A stretch of 64,000 nt of DNA from Methylonatrum kenyense. Lineage in GTDB: Bacteria > Pseudomonadota > Gammaproteobacteria > Nitrococcales > Aquisalimonadaceae. A program made the translations under genes and the position numbers. Of this stretch, positions 1-6,634 are shown piece by piece. How positions within the stretch are numbered: position 1 is the first letter of the stretch; the number at the start of each line of letters is the position of its first letter. The DNA is taken from positions 1 through 64,000 of the forward strand of contig NZ_JALPKO010000001.1 of assembly GCF_023195885.1 (NCBI RefSeq), read 5' to 3'. The notes under the pieces were generated by a model that had not been told where the DNA came from, ran no database searches, and saw only the letters and a program-made list of their open reading frames with translations.

Positions 1-477
1 TTCTTCTCCGTGCATCAAGCAATGAAAGTCGACGTGGCTCTCCCGCAGCCTCTCCGGCTCCCGGAACACGCGTGGCTCCGGATGCCTGGGCTCAGCCCGA
101 AGCGAAGCAGTGCAAACGGCATCATCGTCTGACCCCCCGTTCCGGTGCCCATGACCTGAGGATGCCGAAGTTTTCTTATTTTGCAACTTTTTTTCTTTAC
201 AGGTTCCTGCACGACTGGAAGACAACCCTCGTCCACAGCGCAAGCGCTACGTGGTTGATACGCAGGAGGGAAAGGGAATCGGGTGCCGGAAGGGACGACA
301 ACACCGTGTTTACTTAATCCGACAGGAACCGGATCGTGTGGGCGGCCTTGAGGCGTTGGCCCGCAGGCGCGAGCCACTGAACAACCGGCAACGCAACTCT
401 GAAGCCCAGCCCTTGCCATGGGCTGCGACTCGTCCAGCTGCAGCCACCGGGACTGGAACCGAAAAGCACGTCCGCTC
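1..477. other. Region without recognisable intact gene
   Basis: No open frame here resembles a known protein; the frames present are short and mutually overlapping. The segment between about 170 and 210 is locally AT-rich (a T-run near 190). It lies just downstream, in transposase orientation, of the degraded IS5-type transposase tail at 478-594, so it may be decayed insertion-sequence flank. I see no promoter or RNA I can name. Confidence 0.4.
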
Positions 478-594
478 ACCGCAACGACAACCGCATGTTG
501 TCGGCGGCAGCGCACAATACGGCGTCCTTGAGGTCACCTAGGGAGACATTGGGCGGCCAGCGCCCATGCGACCGTCGCTTCTCAAGTGGTCACT
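478..594 (-). pseudogene. Degraded C-terminal remnant of an IS5-family transposase
   Basis: Read on the minus strand, one frame gives DHLRSDGRMG and a shifted frame gives LGDLKDAVLCAAADNMRLSL. Joined across the frameshift these match the end of an IS5-type DDE transposase, where the family shows GH(I/M)KADGRM and LGDALHAVLCAAGHNIRLLL. The same C-terminal block occurs far better preserved in this window at 52621-52905, giving an internal reference. The frameshift and an early stop after the block show that it is dead. The rest of the transposase is not recognisable. Confidence 0.5.
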
Positions 595-623
595 GGATGC
601 TGCGCGCCCCGCACATCGGCAAT

Positions 624-902
624 TTCAGGAAACACTGAATTATTCGCACGCCTGCGTTGGAGTCCGCATTTTTTCCGAGGCAAGGCGCGCTGCGCCGCGC
701 CGCAGTCGTTCTGCGGTCAAGCAGCGCAACGCAGCAATCGGGAAAAATGCGGCCCAACCCGAAGGGCCCGGCCGGTTTTGGCCCCTGGCAGCGTTGCGCC
801 ACCGGCCCGGTAGCTCAAGCTACCGAACCGGCACCGCGCCTTGCCAGATGACCAAAACCGGTCTCGGGCGCAGACGCGGGGATAATTCAGTGTTTCCCTA
901 AA
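624..902. repeat. MITE-like element, full-length copy 1 (about 279 bp)
   Basis: The ends are imperfect terminal inverted repeats of about 30 bp: the left begins AGGAAACACTGAATTATTC, the right read inward is AGGGAAACACTGAATTATCC. Inside are two hairpins. The first runs from a CGCATTTTTTCCG arm near 664 to a GGGAAAAATGCGG arm near 752; the second is a long inverted repeat from about 769 to 862 centred on GGTAGCTCAAGCTACC. The whole could fold as a three-way junction. A second full copy lies inverted at 49632-49910. No coding capacity. Its right end supplies the glutaminase stop codon. Confidence 0.85.
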
Positions 903-1872
903 ATATCGACAGACCGGTTATTTCGGAGAATGTCTCCAGTGCACGCACTCCCACTACGGAGTTTCCTGAAAGGTCCAGCTCCGGGGACCATACTGCAATA
1001 CACATATGTCCTGGAACGATGGCAACAATCCCTCCGCCGACGCCACTCTTGGCGGGCAGACCGACTCGATATGCAAAATTCCCTACCGAATCGTACATAC
1101 CGCTTGTCAGCATGAGTGAGTTGATGCGCTTTGCATGGCGCGCCGTCACAACAGCCTCTTCAAGAATCGGAGAAAGGCCCCCATTCGCCAGGGCTACGAA
1201 CGCGCGAGACAAATCCCGGCAGGTCATGGACAACGCACATTGGTGGAAATATGCGGCCAGGAGCTCCGTTACCGGGGCCTCAATGCGTCTGAACGATCGC
1301 AGCAAGTATGCAAGCGCATAATTCGTGTGGCCGGTTTGACGCTCACATTCCACAATGGCCGAATCGATAGCCACGCTGTCGCTCATCGACAGGAACCTGG
1401 CAAAATCTAGCACCACGGACGGATAGTCTCGAACATGGGCAAGGACACGATCGAGCGTCACCAGAGCGCCAGCGTTGATGAACGGATTCCTGGGAATGCC
1501 TTGCTCGTACTCCAGCTGGACTAGCGAATTGAAGCGCGTTCCGGAGGGCTCACGACCCACATGACTCCACAGGGATTCCCCCTCAAGATTCATGGCCAGT
1601 ATCAGTGCCAGAAGCTTTGAGATACTCTGGATTGAAAAGGCCACATCGACATCACCAATTGTGTATTGTTCACCCGCAACAGTAGTGATGGCCATGCCAA
1701 ACTGATTGGGCTCAATCTCGGCGAGTTCCGGAATGTATTCTGGTAACTTGCCACGCCCGTAGAACGTTGTGGCGGCTTCGGCAACATGTTCAAGAATGAT
1801 GGGAAGATTTATTGTTTCCAGAACCCGGGATTGTCGCCGGCCATTAAATCGAGAATGTCGCTGCCCATTCAT
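898..1872 (-). CDS. glsA: Glutaminase (serine-dependent beta-lactamase-related)
   Basis: Hydrolyses glutamine to glutamate and ammonia in the cytoplasm. The SIQSISK segment gives the catalytic Ser-x-x-Lys pair (about residues 83 and 86), followed by NPFINAGA and the C-terminal SGVGGGIVAIVPG loop typical of GlsA. The start was placed at the internal ATG at 1872 because an AAGGTG ribosome site sits 7 nt upstream and the resulting 324 residues are close to the usual 305-310; a longer frame to 1971 adds 33 unrelated residues. The TAG stop lies inside the terminal repeat of the adjoining MITE-like element. Monocistronic, with repeats on one side and a gene-poor gap on the other. Confidence 0.92.
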   Translation of the reverse strand: MNGQRHSRFNGRRQSRVLETINLPIILEHVAEAATTFYGRGKLPEYIPELAEIEPNQFGMAITTVAGEQYTIGDVDVAFSIQSISKLLALILAMNLEGESLWSHVGREPSGTRFNSLVQLEYEQGIPRNPFINAGALVTLDRVLAHVRDYPSVVLDFARFLSMSDSVAIDSAIVECERQTGHTNYALAYLLRSFRRIEAPVTELLAAYFHQCALSMTCRDLSRAFVALANGGLSPILEEAVVTARHAKRINSLMLTSGMYDSVGNFAYRVGLPAKSGVGGGIVAIVPGHMCIAVWSPELDLSGNSVVGVRALETFSEITGLSIF

Positions 1873-1972
1873 GGATCCACACCTTGTATCTTGTGTCGTA
1901 CGCGAAGGTACCAGTGGCTGCTCCAGAAACCGTACCCGATCCGCCTGTTCAACTGAAAAGAAGGAGAACATC

Positions 1973-2347
1973 CACCCGCCGGCGAACCGCCACCCTGAAC
2001 TCCGTTATCCAATGCACGCCCGCAGGCAGGCGCTGCGCGCTAGGCGCCCCTTGCCACATAACAGGCAGAAAACAGGATTACGCCGGGCTACCACAGGGCG
2101 CCCGGCACATTACGGACGGGAGTTTGAGCACCCTCCCAGATGGGAGATCAACACGCGGGACACTTCAGGAAGGATGCACATCGCTTTCTCCGGAAAAACA
2201 AGAAATGCCTGCGATCGAGTATAAGGAGCGCGATGTATAAAGCAATTACGCTAGGCCGACACTGGAGGAATATCCACACGTCCGCGCTCGAGGATCGGCC
2301 GAGCCCTTCGCGTACATTGCTCAGTGTCCCCCTAACCTTACAGGGCA
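1973..2347. other. Gene-poor intergenic stretch
   Basis: Upstream of glsA. Only short frames occur. A plus-strand frame from 2232 to 2373 starts with ATG and has GGAG just upstream, but it runs into the GTGTCCC-type repeat and resembles nothing known, so I do not call it. The glsA promoter must lie in the first part but no clear -35/-10 pair stands out. Confidence 0.4.
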
Positions 2348-2460
2348 GAATCCGGGACACCCACAGACTTTAGGCCTCGGCTCGGAGAATCCGGGACACC
2401 CACAGACTTTAGGCCTCGGCTCGGAAAGCGCCACTGAAAATCTGTGGGTGTCCTAGACTT
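2348..2460. repeat. Tandem 39-bp direct repeat plus inverted GTGTCCC motif
   Basis: A 39-bp unit beginning GAATCCGGGACACCCACAGA is repeated exactly at 2348-2386 and 2387-2425. It is followed by GCGCCACTGAAAATC and TGTGGGTGTCCT (about 2428-2453), the same motif in opposite orientation, so the block can fold into alternative hairpins. The motif recurs at 3002-3025, 4281-4300, 4496-4520, 51201-51240 and 56218-56320. It behaves as a dispersed REP-like element around accessory genes. Confidence 0.8.
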
Positions 2461-2462
2461 TT

Positions 2463-2933
2463 TCATCCGCTGCGATTTATATCGCTCTCCACGGTTCGGG
2501 TCTCGACCAACTCGGCCTCAATTTCCTCCGCCATAAGCCACTCCTCCGCATACGCGCGCAACCGCTCCTCCCGAGACCGGAACCACGCCTCCCGAACTTC
2601 CGGGTAGCTCAGGAGCGCGTCCTTGAAGCGGCGGAACGGGCGCTGCCGATCTAGCGCATCCAGCAGCCGCCCCCGAACCTCAGCTTCCTCGATGCTGTGG
2701 GCGAAGTGCTCCATCCACCGGTAGCTCTCGTGTGAGTCGACCGGGTCGATGTAGCGGTAGCGCTCCGGGGCTTCGTCGACTGCAGGCCGGAGCTCGTCTT
2801 CATCGTCGTCCACGTCGTCAAAGACTGCGATGACAGCGCCAGCCTGGAGGTCGAGGTAGTACGTGATCCCGAGACCGCCGCTGTCCAGAGCCTCAAGGAA
2901 CGGCGGAACCTCGATCTGCAGTTTCCGCATCGC
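2463..2933 (-). CDS. UPF0158 family protein
   Basis: A 156-residue acidic cytoplasmic protein of unknown function. It starts MRKLQIEVPPFLEALD and shows the family features: an N-terminal segment with YYLDLQAGAVIAV, a central YRYIDP motif, a helical HFAHSIEE segment and a FRRFKDAL region. The ATG at 2933 was chosen because it begins the family homology and follows a GGGGGAGGCGG purine run; the open frame to 3137 runs back through a repeat. The gene is sandwiched between two blocks of the GTGTCCC repeat (2348-2460 and 3002-3025), as if carried as a cassette. Partner unknown. Confidence 0.75.
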   Translation of the reverse strand, partial: AMRKLQIEVPPFLEALDSGGLGITYYLDLQAGAVIAVFDDVDDDEDELRPAVDEAPERYRYIDPVDSHESYRWMEHFAHSIEEAEVRGRLLDALDRQRPFRRFKDALLSYPEVREAWFRSREERLRAYAEEWLMAEEIEAELVETRTVESDINRSG

Positions 2934-3001
2934 CGCCTCCCCCGGTGGTGAAAATTGTAAAATCGAAAAAACCGAGGACATTCTGAAATTTATCGAGGAA
3001 A

Positions 3002-3025
3002 TCTGAGGGTGTCCCGGATTTCCGC
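3002..3025. repeat. GTGTCCC dispersed repeat, copy
   Basis: Reads AATCTGAGGGTGTCCCGGAT on the plus strand, close to the motif at 2435 in the same orientation and at 2348 and 2387 in opposite orientation. It follows the start of the UPF0158 gene, closing the bracket around that cassette. Confidence 0.65.
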
Positions 3026-3075
3026 GGATTTCCGTCCCGGTTTTCCGATTCCGCCGCCCGGTTTTTCCGCCCGAA

Positions 3076-4209
3076 TCACAAAATCTCTGTCCTATTCCGA
3101 CCGTTGCGCTTCGCTTGGTAAAGCGCCTGGTCTGCACGACTACACACTGTCTCGTAGTGGCGATCGTGAGCGTTAAGCGCTAGCCCGATGCTCACCGTGA
3201 CGGACAATGCCCCGGCACTGGTGGCGAAAGGCGTCTCGGCCACCGTCGCCCTCAGTTTTTCGGCAATCGCCAGCGCGACGCGCTTTTCAACACCCTGAAT
3301 CAGCAGCAGAAACTCTTCTCCACCCCAACGTGCCACGTGGTCTTCGGCTCGCACCGCCATTTTCAGGCGACGCGCAAGCTCCTTTAGGACCTGGTCCCCC
3401 ACATCATGCCCGTGGACATCGTTCACCTGCTTGAAGTGGTCGAGATCGGCCATGAGCAGCGCATATCCATCGCCATGGCGAAGGGATCGGGAATGGGCCC
3501 CCCCGAGTTCGCAGTGCATGGCACGGCGGTTAGCCAGCCCGGTCAGGGCATCCGTCATAGCATCCTTATGGAGTTCCCGGGTCGCCAAAAAATGAGACAC
3601 GTTCCCATGATGTAGCAGCTCGATAATGATGCCGGCAACAATCAGCATGGCAATGGGATACGCCATGTGATCCAGCACCTGTTCGCCCGGCATGCCCTGA
3701 ACAAGCAGCACAAGCGGCAATGCCAGCAACGGCACACCATAGAGATAGGGTATATCCCGCAAACCGCGGGTTGCGGCTATCGCCACCGATGCAATTACAA
3801 GGATGAGCCCCTGAGCATGGTGCACTTCGCCCTCGGGAAAACCGCCGATAATCACGGTCGTGCTAAACATGCCGGCCATGGCGATCATCAGCATGAACCC
3901 CTGCAGCAATGCCATCGGCCGGGGCCATCCCCCATCCGGACGCGACCAGCGAAGCCACAGAATTCCCAGCGCGACAACCAAGGGCAGCGAGCGCCACAGG
4001 CCATTGCGGAAAGCAACCTGCGAGTTGTCGTGATAGAAGAGATAATCCAGTAGTTGAAACACGGGCAGGATCACTACTAGCCCAACCGCCATAACCACGG
4101 CTATTCGCCGGGAAAGAAGGCGTTGATATTCGCCAAACTGTTCCTCATTCTCGGCCCCGACCGAGGGAAACAGGAAATCTCGGAACTGCCCCCATTGGAC
4201 TCGCGTCAC
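3076..4209 (-). CDS. Membrane-anchored diguanylate cyclase (GGEEF)
   Basis: Makes cyclic di-GMP from two GTP. About six hydrophobic segments (residues roughly 36-56, 73-89, 100-122, 133-147, 155-172, 181-198) form an N-terminal membrane sensor of unknown ligand, followed by a GGDEF domain from about 215. The active motif is GGEEF at 296-300, with DLDHFK near 255-260 for metal and nucleotide binding. An RxxD inhibitory site (R287, D290) lies five residues upstream, so product inhibition is expected. The start is GTG at 4209 with a GGCGAGG-like site upstream. No obvious operon partner. Confidence 0.88.
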   Translation of the reverse strand: MTRVQWGQFRDFLFPSVGAENEEQFGEYQRLLSRRIAVVMAVGLVVILPVFQLLDYLFYHDNSQVAFRNGLWRSLPLVVALGILWLRWSRPDGGWPRPMALLQGFMLMIAMAGMFSTTVIIGGFPEGEVHHAQGLILVIASVAIAATRGLRDIPYLYGVPLLALPLVLLVQGMPGEQVLDHMAYPIAMLIVAGIIIELLHHGNVSHFLATRELHKDAMTDALTGLANRRAMHCELGGAHSRSLRHGDGYALLMADLDHFKQVNDVHGHDVGDQVLKELARRLKMAVRAEDHVARWGGEEFLLLIQGVEKRVALAIAEKLRATVAETPFATSAGALSVTVSIGLALNAHDRHYETVCSRADQALYQAKRNGRNRTEIL

Positions 4210-4280
4210 GTGTCGCGCCTCGCCTTTTTTATTCCCAATCCATGCGCGCCCTGCACGTTACTATCCCTGATATTCGGCAG

Positions 4281-4300
4281 AAAATCTGTGGCTGTCCCGG
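4281..4300. repeat. GTGTCCC dispersed repeat variant, left border of IS3 fragment
   Basis: Plus strand AAAATCTGTGGCTGTCCCGG, one mismatch from the consensus CTGTGGGTGTCCC. It ends about ten bases before the transposase fragment begins, marking the truncation point. Confidence 0.65.
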
Positions 4301-4309
4301 GAAGTCTCC

Positions 4310-4498
4310 TTTGGCTGGGCGATGGCGGACCACATGCGCACAAAGCCTGTCACCGATGCGCTCACCATGACCGTCGGACGACGCCGTCCCGCACCGGGGC
4401 TGCTGCACCACGCGGATCAGGGCAGTCAGTACGCCTCCGGGGACTATCAGGCGTTGCTCGTGAAGCATCGCATGGTGCCGTCGATGAGCCGCCGGGGA
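4310..4498 (+). pseudogene. Internal fragment of an IS3-family transposase (OrfB, rve domain)
   Basis: The plus-strand frame encodes FGWAMADHMRTKPVTDAL followed by LLHHADQGSQYASGDYQALL and VPSMSRRGN. These are the region around the second catalytic Asp of the DDE integrase core in IS3-group transposases. Only about 60 of roughly 280 residues remain: the N-terminal part, the final Glu region and the OrfA frame are missing. Both ends coincide with copies of the GTGTCCC repeat (4281-4300 and 4496-4520). Confidence 0.8.
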
Positions 4499-4520
4499 AA
4501 TCTGACGGTGTCCCGGATCT
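4496..4520. repeat. GTGTCCC dispersed repeat, right border of IS3 fragment
   Basis: Plus strand AAATCTGACGGTGTCCCGGA interrupts the transposase frame immediately after its SRRGN motif. Same orientation as the copies at 3002 and 4281. Confidence 0.65.
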
Positions 4521-4622
4521 CAGAAAGGTGACACTAAAATTTGTCCAGTGGAGGCGATTGATAGCATTATTAGTTCCATCTGATCATCCTATAATAATAA
4601 ACTTTTCAAACGTATTGACGCG

Positions 4623-5765
4623 CTAAGAAAGCACAACAGGTACTCTATGAAAACCACCCAAGGGGGCAATTTCTCGCTCTGCTTCTTGGTTTTGCGCCAG
4701 CGTAATAGTTTGCACCGAGGACAATAAGGTCCTAACCATAATCCGCAGCTCCCAGGTTGCTAATAGGCGGCCAGGACAGGCGTGTTTCCCAACCCCATAA
4801 ACTAGATTATTTTTTCTATTTTTTTTGGGATCGAATTTATTATCGCCGAATAGCAATTCATCTCGATTCGCGGATGTCCAATGTAACTTTACTATTGCTC
4901 CTTTCGGAACATCCTGTCCACCAATTTGCACAGAGCAATTTGTAATTCGTCGATTAGAAACAAAGGGATCGTCAATGCGTAAAACTTCATCAATAAATGC
5001 TTCTATTTCTTTGTCTTCTGCTGTTCTCAATTGTTCTGCGAGGGTTGGCTGATGTGCTATATGATGCGCAATAACACCAACACATAACGCGATAGAGCCA
5101 AGATCACCGGCAGTCCAGTTGCGCATAATGGAAATCAATTCCGTTTCTGTGAGCAGTCGTCCCAAGCTAATGTCATGACATAGTCGAGTCGTCACATCAT
5201 CGTTTTCCTGCACTTTATTCGCCCGTCGCGGATGAATAACGGAGCGAATTATTTCATCGAATTGTGTTGCGAGATCGCTCATTTCTTTATGGCTTCTCGA
5301 ACGGATAGCGGCATGGTTGTCAGTCATCCACTGCAACAAACGAGGCTCTAATTCCTTTGGCCAACCTAACCACTCACATTGGGCACGTACAGCGAAAACC
5401 GCACCAATTTCGCTTACAGCATCCAACACCTCACCTCTGGGTAACTCTGTCATCAGTTGAGTAGCCACTTTTTGGAAGGTGGGTATATACGGCTGTAACG
5501 CTTCTTTACTCAAATAACGATCGATAACTTTTCGGTAATACGTATGTTCATCGCCATCCATTCCATTTGGGATTTGCAGATAACGAGACGCCGCATTAGA
5601 AAAACGCTCATGATCCATAGCTGCTGCTACGACATCTGCATGTTTAAGCAACACCCATTCATTGAAAGTATTCTTGACCACTGCGTGGCTTTTTCGTAAT
5701 TCGTCGGTATATTCACGCAAATCTCGTCCTTCAGGGGATATATCGTCTAGAATGTGATCAGTCAT
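4623..5765 (-). CDS. Cytochrome P450, probably horizontally acquired
   Basis: A 380-residue soluble bacterial P450. The heme-ligand loop is YGVGKHACPGRLLA with Cys330 as thiolate ligand (Tyr replaces the usual Phe at its start), and the K-helix ExxR is E260-x-x-R263. The I-helix reads TAGDLGS at 218-224, where most P450s have AG(x)(D/E)T, so the usual acid-alcohol pair for oxygen activation is not in its normal place. Strong AAGGAG ribosome site 6 nt before the ATG. Base composition is clearly more AT-rich than neighbouring core genes, and flanking remnants suggest transfer. No ferredoxin or reductase gene lies nearby; substrate unknown. Confidence 0.9.
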   Translation of the reverse strand: MTDHILDDISPEGRDLREYTDELRKSHAVVKNTFNEWVLLKHADVVAAAMDHERFSNAASRYLQIPNGMDGDEHTYYRKVIDRYLSKEALQPYIPTFQKVATQLMTELPRGEVLDAVSEIGAVFAVRAQCEWLGWPKELEPRLLQWMTDNHAAIRSRSHKEMSDLATQFDEIIRSVIHPRRANKVQENDDVTTRLCHDISLGRLLTETELISIMRNWTAGDLGSIALCVGVIAHHIAHQPTLAEQLRTAEDKEIEAFIDEVLRIDDPFVSNRRITNCSVQIGGQDVPKGAIVKLHWTSANRDELLFGDNKFDPKKNRKNNLVYGVGKHACPGRLLATWELRIMVRTLLSSVQTITLAQNQEAEREIAPLGGFHRVPVVLS

Positions 5766-5936
5766 GGATTCTCCTTACGGAAGTCAAAAGCTTTAATTTT
5801 CGTCGACGAAACCAATTTACATTCAAAATTAATTAATCTGCGTTAAGTCCACGCATTCAACATCAGATGCTAACCTCAGCTTAACCGTCCGGCTTTGAAG
5901 CGCTAGCGAACATGCCGGTCCGCATTGAAGCTGTTG

Positions 5937-6365
5937 TTAGGAGCACTTTTCATCCGGCCATACTTTGTAGGCCCAGAATCTTGTTCGCTGAATACCGCCT
6001 AATGTGTCGATACGTGCTTCTTCCGCCTCTCTGTCAGGTATCCACTTTGTCCCAACGTACTTGGCACGGGTTGCATCGACGGGAGTCCACTCCCACGCGG
6101 CTAACGAGCCTGATTTCAGTTCACCCCATGGCCGCTCAAACGTACCATCAGGCTTCACCAGAAGAAGATCGACCCCGTCCTTATGCAATGACGCCTCTTC
6201 CGCAATTTCCTCGATTGCGCCAATTTCACCGAAGGCTAGAAAGTCCCAGTCGGAATCACTCCGAGCATTCCCGTTTGCCCTCGAGCCAACGATCCATATT
6301 TCCCGTACGCAAGGAGCACGGCAGGTAACCTTCTTCAGGTAGTCCCTCATTTCGGCTGTCGGCAA
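5937..6365 (-). CDS. Nucleotidyltransferase domain protein (MNT/pol-beta superfamily)
   Basis: A 142-residue protein carrying the pol-beta signature GSRANGNARSDSDWD near residues 27-41: the GS motif and paired Asp residues that bind metal and nucleotide. The C-terminal half contains an aromatic-rich WEWTPVDATRAKYVG segment. The start is uncertain: TTG at 6365 has AGGAA about 8 nt upstream, while the ATG at 6350 has no good ribosome site. Minimal nucleotidyltransferases often pair with HEPN toxins, but the neighbours here are a P450 and an exonuclease, so no such system is visible. Target unknown. Confidence 0.7.
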   Translation of the reverse strand: MPTAEMRDYLKKVTCRAPCVREIWIVGSRANGNARSDSDWDFLAFGEIGAIEEIAEEASLHKDGVDLLLVKPDGTFERPWGELKSGSLAAWEWTPVDATRAKYVGTKWIPDREAEEARIDTLGGIQRTRFWAYKVWPDEKCS

Positions 6366-6634
6366 AGTGTGTTCCTAACAGTGATTAGACCGCATTCTGC
6401 GATATTGTATATTCGGGACCTCTCGATAACTCCGCGGTCCGCATGTCGCCTGAATACCGCCATAATTCGTAAAACCAACAACTTACACGACCGGTAGCGC
6501 CGCGGCCAGGTAATCGCCTGACCGCCCGTTTTCCCTATTCCATTACAACAGTTCCTGCATGCGCGTGGTGACAAGGACGTCATGCTGGCCCAGCAACAAG
6601 GGAAGCGGCTTCGGGAACGCCTGACGGACAACGG
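6366..6634. other. Intergenic stretch with a possible short ORF remnant
   Basis: On the plus strand a frame from about 6529 to 6637 reads LQQFLHARGDKDVML followed by AQQQGKRLRERLTDNG and a stop. It looks like the natural end of a helical protein but has an upstream stop and no start, so it is at most a remnant. The longer minus-strand frame across this gap (6347-6631) has no recognisable features. The end of the mrfB-like gene overlaps the last bases. Confidence 0.25.

Noticed and set aside
2348-2425. Possible CRISPR-like array
   Set aside because: Only two units, directly adjacent with no spacer, and the motif is dispersed elsewhere.
6347-6631. 94-codon minus-strand open frame upstream of the nucleotidyltransferase
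   Set aside because: Arg/Cys-rich, no ribosome site, no family; overlaps a possible remnant on the other strand.
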